Assembly (NCBI RefSeq): GCF_020400825.1
Contig: NZ_JAINVH010000017.1
Location: 62,001 to 126,000 of the forward strand
DNA: 64,000 bases
Source: Streptomyces sp. HPF1205
GTDB lineage: Bacteria > Actinomycetota > Actinomycetes > Streptomycetales > Streptomycetaceae
Direction of reading: 5' to 3'
The translations under genes were made by a program, and so were the position numbers. Each line of letters begins with the position of its first letter. Position 1 is the first letter of the stretch. This document shows, one piece after another, positions 24,251 through 36,120 of the stretch. Under the pieces are notes generated by a model that was not told the origin of the DNA, ran no database searches, and was given only the letters and a program-made list of their open reading frames with translations.

Positions 24251-25728
24251 TGTCCGCGCCCGTCCCCCCGCCGCCGGCGGCTCCGCCCGGCGCGCAGCAG
24301 GGCGGCGCCGGGTTCCGCTCGGCCCTCGGCGGGCTCACCACCCGCGGCCGCTCCTTCGTGGCCGCCGGGCTCGCCGCGGCGGCGTGCTCGTACGTCCTCG
24401 GGCAGTCGGACCTGCTGCGGGTCGGCCTGCTGCTGGCGGTGCTGCCGCTGGTGTGCGTGGCCGTGCTCTACCGCACCCGCTACCGGGTGGCCGGCAGCCG
24501 CCGGCTGAGCCCCTCCCGGGTGCCGGCGATGTCCGAGGCCCGGGTGCACCTGCGGGTGGACAACGTCTCGCGGGTCCCCAGCGGCATGCTGATGCTCCAG
24601 GACCGGGTGCCCTACGTGCTGGGGCCCCGGCCCCGGTTCGTCCTGGACCGGGTGGAGCCCGGCGGCCACCGCGAGGTGTCCTACCGGGTCCGCTCCGACC
24701 TGCGCGGCCGCTATCCGCTCGGCCCGCTGCAACTGCGGCTCACCGACCCGTTCGGCATGTGCGAACTCACCCGCTCCTTCAGCGCGTACGACACCCTGAC
24801 CGTGGTGCCCCGGGTCGAACCGCTGCCGCCGGTGCGGCTGGCCGGGGAGGCGTCGGGGTACGGCGAGAGCCGCACCCGGGCGCTGGCGCTGGCCGGTGAC
24901 GACGACGTGATCCCGCGCGGCTACCGGCACGGCGACGACCTGCGCCGGGTGCACTGGCGGTCCACCGCGAAGTACGGCGAGCTGATGGTCCGCCGCGAGG
25001 AGCAGCCCAACCGGGCGCGCTGCACGGTGCTGCTCGACACCCGGCGCGACGCCTACTTCGGCGCCGGGCCGGACTCGGCCTTCGAATGGGCGGTGTCCGG
25101 GGCCGCCTCGGTCGCCGCGCACATGCTGGAGCGCGGCTTCGCGGTGCGCCTGCTGACCGACGACGGCACCAGCGTGCCGGGCCCGGAGGGCGGCGCGGGG
25201 TTCAGCGGCGACAGCTCCGACATGGCTGGCGTCCTGCTGGACACCCTCGCGGTGGTCGACCACTCCGAGGGCGAGGAGCTCTCGGCCGCCTACGCGGTGC
25301 TGCGGTCGGGCTCCGAGGGGCTGCTGGTGGCGTTCCTCGGCGACCTGGACGACGAGGAGCAGGCGGCGAGCGTGGCCCGGATGCGGCAGCGCACCGGCGC
25401 CGCCATCGCGTTCGTCCTGGACAGCGACGACTGGACGGCCCGCGAACCGGCCGGCCGCTTCGACCCGCCCGCCGAGCGCACCGCCCCGGACGCCGGGCCC
25501 GAGGGCCCCGGCGGCTTCCGCGGCACCCGCCAGGCGGTACGGATGCTGCGCGAGGCCGGCTGGACGGTGGTGGAGGCCAAGGCGGGCGACGCGCTGCCGG
25601 AACTGTGGCAGCAGGCGGACCGTTACCGCAGCCGGGAGGAGAGCCGGCAGGAGTACGGGCAGCCGTCCTCCTCCGCGCCGGGGGGCGCGCCCGGGCCGGC
25701 ACAGTACGGGGCGGGGGCGACGGCATGA
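24250..25728 (+). CDS. DUF58 domain protein
   Basis: Membrane protein of the DUF58 family, whose C-terminal part resembles a von Willebrand A domain; partner of MoxR ATPases. Two hydrophobic helices lie near residues 33-70. A beta-rich region follows, and the family signature RHGDDLRRVHWRSTAKYGEL sits in the second half. The tail is Pro/Gly/Ser-rich. The ATG at 24250 overlaps the moxR stop (TGATG); a GTG three bases earlier is also possible. The stop overlaps the transglutaminase start. Molecular function unknown. Confidence 0.9.
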   Translation: MSAPVPPPPAAPPGAQQGGAGFRSALGGLTTRGRSFVAAGLAAAACSYVLGQSDLLRVGLLLAVLPLVCVAVLYRTRYRVAGSRRLSPSRVPAMSEARVHLRVDNVSRVPSGMLMLQDRVPYVLGPRPRFVLDRVEPGGHREVSYRVRSDLRGRYPLGPLQLRLTDPFGMCELTRSFSAYDTLTVVPRVEPLPPVRLAGEASGYGESRTRALALAGDDDVIPRGYRHGDDLRRVHWRSTAKYGELMVRREEQPNRARCTVLLDTRRDAYFGAGPDSAFEWAVSGAASVAAHMLERGFAVRLLTDDGTSVPGPEGGAGFSGDSSDMAGVLLDTLAVVDHSEGEELSAAYAVLRSGSEGLLVAFLGDLDDEEQAASVARMRQRTGAAIAFVLDSDDWTAREPAGRFDPPAERTAPDAGPEGPGGFRGTRQAVRMLREAGWTVVEAKAGDALPELWQQADRYRSREESRQEYGQPSSSAPGGAPGPAQYGAGATA

Positions 25729-28184
25729 GCGGACGGGCACGTCTGACGGTGAGCGCGGCGGCGGCCTCGCTGATGGCCGCCGCCGCGCTGCTGCCGCTGG
25801 CCTCGCCGGCCGGCTGGTACTTCCAGGCGGTGGCGTGCGTACTGCTGCAGTGCGCGGTGGGCGCGGGGGCCCGGCGGATACCGCTGGCCCGGCCGCTGAC
25901 CGTCCTGGCGCAGGCGCTGGTGTCGCTGCTGGCGCTGACCGTGGTGTTCGCCCCTCACCAGGCGCTCGGCGGGATCGTCCCGACGCCCGCGGCCTTCCGC
26001 CAGCTCGGGCAGCTCGTGCAGAGCGGCCTGACCGACGTCGGCAACTACTCGATCCCGGCCCCGGTGACGCCGGGCATCAGGCTCCTGCTGGTCGGCGGCG
26101 TGATGGTGGTCGCGCTCGCGGTGGACGCGACGGCGGTGACGTACAACAGCGCGGCCCCGGCCGGGCTGCCGCTGCTCGCCCTGTACTCGGTCGCGGCCGG
26201 CCTGCACAGCGGCGGCACGCAGTGGCTCTACTTCCTGATCGCCGCCGGCGGCTACCTGCTGCTCCTGCTGGCCGAGGGCCGGGACCGGCTCTCGCGCTGG
26301 GGACGGGTCTTCGGCGGCCCCGCCCAGGGGGGCCGGCCCGGCGGGCCGGGGTCGCTCACCACGGGCGGCACCGCGAGCGCCCCGGTGCGCACCGGCCGGC
26401 GGATCGGCGCCATGGCGCTGGGCATCGCGCTGATCGCCCCCCTGATGCTGCCCTCGCTGGGCAAGGGCCTGCTCAGCACCACCGGCCACGGCTCGGGCGG
26501 CGTCGGCGGCGGCAACGCCGGAGCGGTGAACCTGGTGGCCGCCCTCCAGGACAACCTCAACCAGCCCGACGACCGCGAGGTGCTGACGTACCGCACGACC
26601 ACGAAGGACGTCGGCGGGATGTACCTGCGGATCGCCGCGCTCGACAAGTTCGACGGCAAGCAGTGGTCGCCGTCCAAGCAGGAGACCGAGGATCTGCCGA
26701 CGCCGTTCCCGCGCCCGCAGGGCATGGCCGACGACGTGCCGTTCACGACGGTGACCACACGGGTGCAGGTGGACGACTCGTACGTGCAGGGGCTGCTCCC
26801 CCTGCCCTTCCCCGCGTCCTCCGTGTCGGTCCCGGGGACGAACTGGAAGTTCCAGCCCGAGGGCCGGATGGTGGTCGGCGCGAACGGCCAGAACGCCTCC
26901 GGGGTGCAGTACACCGTGGCCAGCATGCAGGTCCAGCCCACCGCCCAGGAACTCGCGGGGGCGCCGCCCGCCACCGGTCGCATCGCCTCGCAGTACGAGA
27001 AGGTGCCCGCCTCGCTGCCTGCGGTGGTCGCCGCGACCGCGCAGCAGGTGACCCGGGACGCGACGAACGACTACGAGCGGGCGCTCGACCTCCAGCGGTA
27101 CTTCACCTCCGGGCAGTTCGTCTACAACACGCAGGCCAAGGCGGGCACCGGGGTCGACGCCATAGCCCGGTTCCTGCAGACGAAGGAGGGCTTCTGCGTC
27201 CACTTCGCCTTCACCATGGCGGCGATGGCCCGCACCCTGCACATCCCGGCCCGGGTCGCGATCGGCTTCACGCCGGGCTCGCAGAACCCCGACGGGTCGA
27301 TGTCCGTGGGGCTCAAGGACGCGCACGCCTGGCCGGAGCTGTACTTCGAGGGGATCGGCTGGACCCGCTTCGAGCCCACCCCGTACCGGGGTTCGGCGCC
27401 CTCGTACACCCAGACCCCGACCACCGGGACGAGCAACGAGCCGCGGGACCGGACGCAGCACGGCGGCGTGACAGGGCCGTCCGCCACACCGTCGACGTCG
27501 CCGAGCTGCGCGCCGGACAGCCCGCGGCAGGCGGCGGACTGCGGTGCCGCCGCGACGGCGGCGGGCGGCGGTCCGGGCGGCGGCGGCATCGGGGCCGGGC
27601 GGATCGCGCTGATCGCGCTCGCCGCTGCGCTGATGCTGCTGGTGCCGGCCACCCCGCTGCTGTGGCGGTCCCGGCTGCGGGCGGCCCGGCTCGGCGGCGG
27701 GCGGTTCGGCAGCGGACGGTTCGCCGGCGGGCGGCTCGGCGGCGGGCGGGCGGTCCGGGCCGAGGAGCCGGCCCTGTCCGCCTGGCGCGAGGTGCTCGAC
27801 ACCGGCTGGGACTACGGGGTGCTGCCCGACGACTCGGAGACGCCGCGGCGGGCGATGGCCCGGCTGGTGGCCGAGGGCAGGCTCTCCGGCGAGGCCGCGG
27901 CCTCGGCCTCGGCGCTGGCGACGGCGGTGGAGCAGACCCTCTACGCTCCCCACCCGCGTCCGGTCCCGGGCCTCGCGGCCGAGGTCCAGCGCGTGCGGGG
28001 CGGGCTGCACGCCTCCGCCTCCCGCACCGCCCGGCTCCGGGCCCGCCTGCTCCCCCGCTCCTCGGTCCGGCTGGTGTGGGCGCTGTCCTCCCGCTGGACG
28101 GCGCTGTCCACCCGGGTCTCGGCGGCGGCCCGCAAGGCGGCCTCGCTGCCACGCCCGCGCAGGAGGAACCCGAAGGAGGCGTGA
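25725..28184 (+). CDS. transglutaminase-like membrane protein (TgpA/DUF3488 type)
   Basis: Integral membrane protein with an extracytoplasmic transglutaminase-like cysteine domain, third gene of the MoxR operon. The 819-residue product has about six N-terminal membrane helices (within residues 10-245). The extracellular domain carries the catalytic pair C491 (EGFCVHFA) and H534 (DAHAWPELYF). The third position is E550 (RFEPTP), where the family usually has Asp. A further membrane helix near 625-645 is followed by a cytoplasmic domain (DUF4129-like). ATG at 25725 overlaps the DUF58 stop. Confidence 0.9.
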   Translation: MSGRARLTVSAAAASLMAAAALLPLASPAGWYFQAVACVLLQCAVGAGARRIPLARPLTVLAQALVSLLALTVVFAPHQALGGIVPTPAAFRQLGQLVQSGLTDVGNYSIPAPVTPGIRLLLVGGVMVVALAVDATAVTYNSAAPAGLPLLALYSVAAGLHSGGTQWLYFLIAAGGYLLLLLAEGRDRLSRWGRVFGGPAQGGRPGGPGSLTTGGTASAPVRTGRRIGAMALGIALIAPLMLPSLGKGLLSTTGHGSGGVGGGNAGAVNLVAALQDNLNQPDDREVLTYRTTTKDVGGMYLRIAALDKFDGKQWSPSKQETEDLPTPFPRPQGMADDVPFTTVTTRVQVDDSYVQGLLPLPFPASSVSVPGTNWKFQPEGRMVVGANGQNASGVQYTVASMQVQPTAQELAGAPPATGRIASQYEKVPASLPAVVAATAQQVTRDATNDYERALDLQRYFTSGQFVYNTQAKAGTGVDAIARFLQTKEGFCVHFAFTMAAMARTLHIPARVAIGFTPGSQNPDGSMSVGLKDAHAWPELYFEGIGWTRFEPTPYRGSAPSYTQTPTTGTSNEPRDRTQHGGVTGPSATPSTSPSCAPDSPRQAADCGAAATAAGGGPGGGGIGAGRIALIALAAALMLLVPATPLLWRSRLRAARLGGGRFGSGRFAGGRLGGGRAVRAEEPALSAWREVLDTGWDYGVLPDDSETPRRAMARLVAEGRLSGEAAASASALATAVEQTLYAPHPRPVPGLAAEVQRVRGGLHASASRTARLRARLLPRSSVRLVWALSSRWTALSTRVSAAARKAASLPRPRRRNPKEA

Positions 28185-28357
28185 GCGCCCGCGGCCCGGC
28201 CGCGCCCTCGCGGGGGCGGCCGGGCTTTCGTGAAGCGGCCGGACTCTCGCGGGGCGGGGTTCGGGACGGGGTCACGGACGGGCCTTCCGGGGCGGGACCG
28301 TGCCGCCCGGGGCGGGGCCGCCGCCGTACGGCACGGCCCGTCGCCTTGTGCCAGGGG

Positions 28358-28413
28358 CAGGCAGCGCGAAGGGCGCGGAACCGTATCGGGTTCCGCGCCC
28401 TTCGCGCTGCCTG
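28358..28413. terminator. bidirectional terminator, 25-bp perfect stem
   Basis: Bases 28358-28382 pair perfectly with 28389-28413 around a 6-base loop (GTATCG). It sits between the convergent transglutaminase operon and the DUF3040 gene and would serve both strands. Confidence 0.9.
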
Positions 28414-28440
28414 CGCTCATCCGGGGGAGTATGCCGTCCG

Positions 28441-28845
28441 CTACTGGCCCTGCTGGTCGCGGCGGCGCTGCCAGCGCTCCTCGATGCGGTCCATGACCTT
28501 GCCGCGGCGCGGCTGGTGACGGCGGCCGAAGCGGCGGGACTGGACGACGGGCGGGGGCTGCTCGCCGGGCTTGGCGACCCTGCGCCAGCCGGTCACCGTG
28601 AGCACCGCGCAGCCGAGCATCACCAGGAAACCCACCACGCTGATCCACGGCTGCTTCCAGATCACGCCGCTCATCAGCAGTCCGACACCGACGACGAGGA
28701 AGCCGGCCATGGCCAGGTAGACACGCCGCCGGGTGTACGTGCGCAGCCCGTTTCCCTCAAGCGCCGACGCGAACTTGGGATCTTCGGCGTACAGCGCTCG
28801 CTCCATCTGCTCGAGCATGCGCTGCTCATGCTCCGAGAGCGGCAC
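28441..28845 (-). CDS. DUF3040 domain membrane protein
   Basis: Actinobacteria-specific small membrane protein, family DUF3040, function unknown. The 134-residue product starts MPLSEHEQRMLEQMERALYA, the family signature, followed by FASAL and two membrane helices (about 42-60 and 66-86). A basic Arg-rich C-terminus follows. Its place corresponds to Rv2169c in the conserved dcw-to-pknL segment. The ATG at 28845 has GGAGGT close upstream. Confidence 0.92.
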   Translation of the reverse strand: MPLSEHEQRMLEQMERALYAEDPKFASALEGNGLRTYTRRRVYLAMAGFLVVGVGLLMSGVIWKQPWISVVGFLVMLGCAVLTVTGWRRVAKPGEQPPPVVQSRRFGRRHQPRRGKVMDRIEERWQRRRDQQGQ

Positions 28846-29064
28846 GGAGACCTCCTACTCGTCGGTCGCGCGGGCGACCGGTCCGACCCATCCAGAATAG
28901 GCAGGGAATCGCCCCCGTGAAACCCGCCCCACTGCGCCAATCCGACGGGGCTCTCATTCCCCGTACGCGGTTACGTCATGCCAGCATACGGTGAGGAATG
29001 GCACGGTGGGCGGGGTGTGACGGACTCCCCTTCGCCGGGTTCCGGACGAGGTCCTCGCGGCCCC

Positions 29065-29847
29065 TCAGCCGCGCTCGCCCAGGACGTGCAGCTGCGTCGC
29101 CACGGAGTGGAAGCCGGGCTCCTCCGCCGCCGCCAGTTCCAGCCGGAGCAGCGCGTCCAGGGCGCCGGGCTCGGTGTCGACCAGGACGCCGGGCACGAGG
29201 TCGGCGAAGACCCGCACCCCGTGCACGGAGACGGCGCGCAGGCCGGCGTCGGTGACCAGCCCGGTGAGCTCCCCCGCGGTGAACCTGCGCGGCAGCGAGT
29301 CGCCTGCCCCCCATCGCCCGTCGGGGTCGGTCAGCGCGTGCTGGGCCTCGGCGAAGTGCCCGGCCAGGGCGCGGGCGAGCACGGCGCCGCCGCGCCCGGC
29401 GGCGAGCAGGCTGACCGACCCGGCCGGCCGCAGCGCACCCACCACGCTGCGCACGCCTTCCGCGGGGTCGTCCACGTACTCCAGGACGCCGTGGCACAGC
29501 ACCATGTCGTACCCGCCGGGCCGCACCACGTCGAGCAGGCCCTGGGTGTCGCCCTGGACGCCGCTGACCCGCTCGGTGACGCCGGCCTCGGCGGCACGGC
29601 GCTCCAGCGCGAACAGCGCGTCGGGGCTGGGGTCGACGACGGTGACCCGGTGGCCGAGGCGAGCGACGGGCACCGCGAAGTTGCCGGTGCCGCCGCCGGT
29701 GTCGAGGACGTCGAGGACCGGGGAGTCCGCGGCCTTGGCCCGCCGTTCCAGGGCCTCCCGCAGCACCTCCCACACCACTGCGGTACGGAGGCTGGCGCGG
29801 GGGCGGATCGAGTCCGCCCCTCCTTGCGGGGACCCTGGGCGGGACAT
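29065..29847 (-). CDS. class I SAM-dependent methyltransferase
   Basis: Cytosolic Rossmann-fold methyltransferase of the Methyltransf_11 type. The SAM motif I is DTGGGTGNFA (49-58), with an acidic VVDPSPD after strand 2 and CHGVLEYVDDP later. Substrate unknown. I use the ATG at 29847 (260 residues), which has CGAGGAG 11 bases upstream; the frame stays open to 30033 over a region without family resemblance. It lies 37 bases downstream of the HEPN gene on the same strand, so the two are probably co-transcribed. Confidence 0.88.
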   Translation of the reverse strand: MSRPGSPQGGADSIRPRASLRTAVVWEVLREALERRAKAADSPVLDVLDTGGGTGNFAVPVARLGHRVTVVDPSPDALFALERRAAEAGVTERVSGVQGDTQGLLDVVRPGGYDMVLCHGVLEYVDDPAEGVRSVVGALRPAGSVSLLAAGRGGAVLARALAGHFAEAQHALTDPDGRWGAGDSLPRRFTAGELTGLVTDAGLRAVSVHGVRVFADLVPGVLVDTEPGALDALLRLELAAAEEPGFHSVATQLHVLGERG

Positions 29848-29884
29848 GGCGGGCGGCTCTCCTCGCGGCATTCGCACGGGCGGT

Positions 29885-30445
29885 TCACATACGCGTGGGT
29901 CCCACTCTAGATGGTGCCGGTCCGGGCACCAGCGGAGTGCTGCCCTGCAGGGCGGGCCGGAGCAGCAGCATCCGCTCGACCAGCCGCAGGAACATCGACG
30001 CGGCCCGGACCAGGTCGTCGGCGTCGCGGGCACTGGCCGCGCCGGCGATGCCCGCCTCGGCCCGGGCCCGGCGGCCGGCGCCGGCCGCGAACAGGGCGCT
30101 CCACTCGGCCAGTTCGGGCGCGACCTCGGGCAGCACCTCCCAGGCGGAGCGTATCCGGCGGCGGCGCCTGGCGGTCTGCTCCGGCCGGCCGCGCACGGCG
30201 AGCACGGCGGCCGCGGTGCGCAGGGCGGCGAGGTGGGCCGTCGCGTAGCGCTCGTTGGGGGCCTCCAGGGCGGCGGCCTCCTCCAGGCCGCTGTGCGCCT
30301 GGGTCAGCAGGTCGAGGGCGGCGGGCGCCGCGGTGGCGCGGCGCAGCACGGGGTGGACGTCGCTCCCCGGGCCGGCGGGGCGGCGGCCGGGGGCGCCCGG
30401 GCCGGCGGCATGACCGGTGGCGCCGGGAACGGCGGATGTCGTCAT
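29885..30445 (-). CDS. SAV_6107-type HEPN domain protein
   Basis: Actinobacterial helical protein resembling the SAV_6107 HEPN family. The 186-residue product has a disordered Gly/Pro/Ala-rich N-terminus (about 1-35) and an all-helical domain (LDLLTQAHSGLEEAAALEAP to ASMFLRLVERMLLL). Some HEPN proteins are RNases with an RxxxxH motif; I do not see a clear one here, so no activity is claimed. The ATG at 30445 has a perfect AAAGGAGG ribosome-binding site. Divergent from the TetR gene. Confidence 0.8.
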   Translation of the reverse strand: MTTSAVPGATGHAAGPGAPGRRPAGPGSDVHPVLRRATAAPAALDLLTQAHSGLEEAAALEAPNERYATAHLAALRTAAAVLAVRGRPEQTARRRRRIRSAWEVLPEVAPELAEWSALFAAGAGRRARAEAGIAGAASARDADDLVRAASMFLRLVERMLLLRPALQGSTPLVPGPAPSRVGPTRM

Positions 30446-30645
30446 GGCGTGCCTCCTTTCTCCGTTACGTGCGCTCCTTCGCGGTTGTCTCCGTACGCCC
30501 CATACTGAGGCCACCCACTGACAATCGCCCTGACCTGCGCAAACACCGCTTTTTGCCGAACGCGCGTGCGGAATGGGGGCCGGAGCGCCCGGAGCTTGAT
30601 CAATCCGGCGAACGCGCCCGCGTCCGGGCGGGCAGAATCGGGGCC

Positions 30646-31260
30646 ATGAGTACCGCACGACGCCAGGCCACCCGGCAGAAGCTCTACGAGGCCGCCGTCA
30701 CCCTGATCGCCGAGCAGGGCTTCTCCGCCACCACGGTGGACGAGATCGCCGAGCGGGCCGGGGTCGCCAAGGGCACCGTCTACTACAACTTCGCCAGCAA
30801 GAACGACCTGTTCGAGGAACTGCTGCGGCACGGCGTGGGGCTGCTCACCCATTCCCTGCGGACGGCCGCCGACCGGGCCGCGGCCCGCGGCGGCAGCAAT
30901 GTGGACGCCCTGGACGAGATGATCCGCGCCGGGCTGGCCTTCATCCTGCGCTACCCGTCCTTCACCCAGCTCTATGTCGCCGAACTGTGGCGGACCAACC
31001 GCACCTGGCAGGAGACCCTGATGATGGTCCGCCAGGAGACGGTCGCGGTGGTGGAGAAGGTGCTCGGCGACGCGGTCCGCGCCGGTGAGCTGAGCGAGGA
31101 GATCGACATCCCGCTGACCGCGTCGGCCCTGTTCGGCATGGTGCTGGTGGCCGCCCTGGACTGGCGGGCGTTCCAGCCGGAGCGGAGCCTGGACGAGGTG
31201 CACGCGGCGCTGTCGCGACTGCTGCGGGGCCGGGTGGGCGGCGCTGCCGCCCGCAGGTGA
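30646..31260 (+). CDS. TetR family transcriptional regulator
   Basis: DNA-binding repressor-type protein of 204 residues. The N-terminal TetR helix-turn-helix spans about 26-51 (FSATTVDEIAERAGVAKGTVYYNF), followed by a helical ligand-binding domain. Ligand and targets are unknown; the divergent HEPN gene and itself are the likely first targets. Start codon ATG at 30646 follows CAGAAT (30633-30638) by 7 bases, suggesting a leaderless mRNA. A perfect 8-base palindrome TTGATCAA lies at 30596-30603. Confidence 0.92.
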   Translation: MSTARRQATRQKLYEAAVTLIAEQGFSATTVDEIAERAGVAKGTVYYNFASKNDLFEELLRHGVGLLTHSLRTAADRAAARGGSNVDALDEMIRAGLAFILRYPSFTQLYVAELWRTNRTWQETLMMVRQETVAVVEKVLGDAVRAGELSEEIDIPLTASALFGMVLVAALDWRAFQPERSLDEVHAALSRLLRGRVGGAAARR

Positions 31261-31389
31261 GGTGCCCGCGGGCGGCCGGATCCGGTGGCGGCGGGCGGGG
31301 CGGCCCGGCGGCGCCGGGCTTCACCGCGCGCCGCCGGACCGCCGCCGCCCCCCACCGGCGCGGAACCCCCGTTGCGAGCCGGTCCGCGG

Positions 31390-31417
31390 GGCTCCGCCGC
31401 CCCGTGTCGGCGGAGCC
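31390..31417. terminator. possible terminator after the TetR gene
   Basis: GGCTCCGCCG pairs perfectly with CGGCGGAGCC around an 8-base loop, 130 bases after the tetR stop. The remaining 298-base gap to the next gene shows nothing else but the promoter of the DUF4126 gene. Confidence 0.4.
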
Positions 31418-31558
31418 GGGCCGCGTGCCCGCTCGCGGCACCCACCTTTCCGGTCCCGCCCCCCGCGCGCCCATCCGTATTCGTACTCATGTCGCCGGCG
31501 GCCGCGTACCCAGTGCGCCGCGCGCCCGGTGCCGGGCCCATTCGCTAGAGTCCGGGCC

Positions 31559-32179
31559 ATGTCCGTACTCCCGCTCGTGTTCACCAGCGGCTGGGCGAGC
31601 GGGATCAACGCCTACGCCGTGGTCCTCCTGCTCGGCGTCATGGGCAGGACCGGGGCCACCGACCATGTGCCCGTGTCGCTGCAGCGCACCGATGTGCTGG
31701 TGGTGGCCGGGCTGCTGTTCCTGTGCGAGGCGGTGGCCGACAAGATCCCGTACGTGGACACCGTCTGGGACGTCGTGCACACCGTGGTGCGGCCGGTCGC
31801 GGGCGGTGTGGTGGCGGCGCTGCTGGCCGGGCACGCGGGGTCGCTGTCGCACCTCGCGGCCGGCGCGATCGGCGGGTCGGCGGCGCTGGCCGCCCACCTG
31901 GTGAAGGCCGGCACCAGGATGGCGGTCAACACCTCGCCCGAACCCGTCAGCAACATTGTGCTCAGCACCGCCGAGGACCTCACCGTCGCGGCACTGGTCG
32001 TCTTCGCCCTCTTCCACCCGCTGGCCGCCGCCTTGGTTGCGGCCCTCCTGCTGGCGGCGGGCGCCACCACGGTGGTCCTCCTCTTCTCCCGGGTCCGCCG
32101 CTTCCTGCGCCGGCGGCGCGAACGCCGTGCCGCCCGGCGGCCGGGCGGGACCGTGCCCGGCACCCCGGCGGCGGGCTGA
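31559..32179 (+). CDS. DUF4126 domain membrane protein
   Basis: Integral membrane protein of 206 residues with about four to five hydrophobic helices and family traits GWASGINAYAV near the start, VADKIPYVDTVWD, and VNTSPEPVSNI. Function unknown for the family. The ATG at 31559 lies exactly 7 bases after TAGAGT (31546-31551), so translation is probably leaderless. The basic Arg-rich C-terminus should be cytoplasmic. The phytoene-desaturase-like gene follows after 28 bases. Confidence 0.85.
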   Translation: MSVLPLVFTSGWASGINAYAVVLLLGVMGRTGATDHVPVSLQRTDVLVVAGLLFLCEAVADKIPYVDTVWDVVHTVVRPVAGGVVAALLAGHAGSLSHLAAGAIGGSAALAAHLVKAGTRMAVNTSPEPVSNIVLSTAEDLTVAALVVFALFHPLAAALVAALLLAAGATTVVLLFSRVRRFLRRRRERRAARRPGGTVPGTPAAG

Positions 32180-32207
32180 CCGCGGCCACGCCGCTACCCT
32201 GCCTCCC

Positions 32208-33683
32208 ATGGCACGGATCGCGGTGGTCGGCGCGGGTATGGGCGCAATGGCGGCGGCTGCGCGGCTCGCCACGGGCGGCCACCAGGTGGTGGTGTTCGAG
32301 CGGTCGGGGACGTACGGGGGAGGCGTCGGTCGCCACGAGCGCGACGGCTTCGCCTTCGACACCGGTCCCGGCCTGCTGACGCTGCCCGCCGTCTACCGCG
32401 ACCTGTTCGTGAAGACCGGGCGGGAGAGCCTGGAGCAGACCGTAGAACTGGTGCGGGCGGACCCGGCCGCCCGCCACCTGTTCCCCGACGGCACGGACGT
32501 CTCGCTTCCCAACGCCTCGCGGTCCGGGGTGATCGAGGCCCTGGACGCGGCCTTCGGCGCGGGCAGCGGCGAGCGGTGGAGCGAGGTGATGGTCAGGGCG
32601 CGCCAGGTCTGGGAGGTCACCCGGCGCCCGCTGCTGGAGGACACCTTCGGCCCGGCGGCGCGGGAGCTGGCCCGCGACCCGTATCCCGCGGCCGTGCGCC
32701 GCGGCCTCTTCCGGCGCGGCGCCCCGACCCTCGCCGAGGTCGGCGCGCGCGAACTGCGCGATCCGCGGCTCGCCGCGCTGCTGGCCTGCCACGCCCTCGG
32801 GTACGGCTTCGATCCCCGCTCGGCGCCCGCCTCGGCGGCCGTACTGCCGTACGTGGAGCAGACCTTCGGGGTTTGGTACGTGCGCGGGGGCGGTCTGCGG
32901 GCGCTGGCCCGGGCGGTGTACGAGCGGTGCCTGGCGCGGCGGGTGGAGTTCCGGTTCGGCGCCGCCGTGGCGCGGGTGCTGGAGCGGGACGGGCGGGTCT
33001 CGGGCCTCGAACTGGCCGACGGGACAGGCTGGGAGGCGGACGTGGTGGTGGCGGGGGCGCCAGTGCCGTCACTTCCGGCGGCCGGGCCGCCGGAGCCGGG
33101 GCGGTTCGGCGTCCACCTGGCGCTGCGCGGCGGCCGGCCCGAGGACGCCGTGCACCGCACGGTGGTGCACGCCCGGACTCCGGAGGCGGGGCTGGACTGG
33201 CTGTTCGGCGAACCGCCGGGTGCGCCGCCTCAGGACGCCGCGGCGCTCACGGTGACGGTGCTGCGGCCCGACGACCCGGCGCTGCGGCCCGACGACGCGC
33301 ACGAGGCGGTCACGCTGACGGCGACGGTGCCGCCGCACGGCGCGGTGGACTGGGACGGCCCCGGCGTGGCCGACGCGTTCGCCGAACTGCTGGTGAGCGC
33401 GGCGGAGGCGGCCGTCCCCGGTTTGCGCGAGCGGGAGTTGTGGCGCGCGGCGCGCTCTCCCGCGGACACCGAGCGCGAGACGGGCGCGCCCGGCGGCGGT
33501 GTCCCGCGGCCCGCCCTCGCCGGGGCCGGCGGTTCCTTCCTGCGCCCGGCGAACCGCACCCCCCTGGACGGCCTGTACTTCGTGGGCGGTTGGACCCACC
33601 CGGGCGGCGGCCTCCCCCACGCCGGCATGTCCGGGGCGATCGCCGCCGACCTCGTCATGGGCGGCCCGGGCGGCAGCCGCTGA
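32208..33683 (+). CDS. phytoene-desaturase-like FAD-dependent oxidoreductase
   Basis: Flavoprotein of the CrtI/phytoene-dehydrogenase superfamily, 491 residues. The FAD-binding GAGMGAM motif is at 8-14, with VVVFERSGTYGGGVGRHERD next, and the C-terminal FAD motif is GLYFVGGWTHPGGGLPHAGMSG. Members desaturate or isomerise carotenoids and related polyenes, but no phytoene synthase or other carotenoid gene is nearby, so the substrate is unknown. ATG at 32208 follows TACCCT (32195-32200) by 7 bases, again leaderless. A short repeat encodes LRPDDPALRPDD. Upstream neighbour of geosmin synthase, 170 bases apart. Confidence 0.85.
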   Translation: MARIAVVGAGMGAMAAAARLATGGHQVVVFERSGTYGGGVGRHERDGFAFDTGPGLLTLPAVYRDLFVKTGRESLEQTVELVRADPAARHLFPDGTDVSLPNASRSGVIEALDAAFGAGSGERWSEVMVRARQVWEVTRRPLLEDTFGPAARELARDPYPAAVRRGLFRRGAPTLAEVGARELRDPRLAALLACHALGYGFDPRSAPASAAVLPYVEQTFGVWYVRGGGLRALARAVYERCLARRVEFRFGAAVARVLERDGRVSGLELADGTGWEADVVVAGAPVPSLPAAGPPEPGRFGVHLALRGGRPEDAVHRTVVHARTPEAGLDWLFGEPPGAPPQDAAALTVTVLRPDDPALRPDDAHEAVTLTATVPPHGAVDWDGPGVADAFAELLVSAAEAAVPGLRERELWRAARSPADTERETGAPGGGVPRPALAGAGGSFLRPANRTPLDGLYFVGGWTHPGGGLPHAGMSGAIAADLVMGGPGGSR

Positions 33684-33800
33684 TCCCCCGGACCCGCGAC
33701 CTCATTCACCTCGTTGGAGATCGTTAAGCGCGCGGGGCGCCGAATTCAACTGATCGGGCGGAAAGGGGCGCCGGGGCCGTCGGGGCGGCCCGGCACGACC

Positions 33801-33806
33801 TAGCGT
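33801..33806 (+). promoter_or_regulatory. candidate -10 of the geosmin synthase promoter
   Basis: TAGCGT lies 47 bases before the chosen start codon in the only gap upstream of the gene. No good -35 was seen. Confidence 0.35.
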
Positions 33807-33853
33807 TGTGGTGGGGATCGGCACAGGCCGTAGGGAAAATCGGGGGGATGGAG

Positions 33854-36109
<2,256 letters not shown>

Positions 36110-36120
36110 GCGGCCGGGGG

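Noticed and set aside
28978..29910. Plus-strand open frame over the methyltransferase
   Set aside because: Antisense to the conserved methyltransferase motifs; no independent support.
30596..30603. Palindrome TTGATCAA as a TetR operator
   Set aside because: Eight bases is too short to claim; TetR operators usually have longer arms, and no second copy was found.
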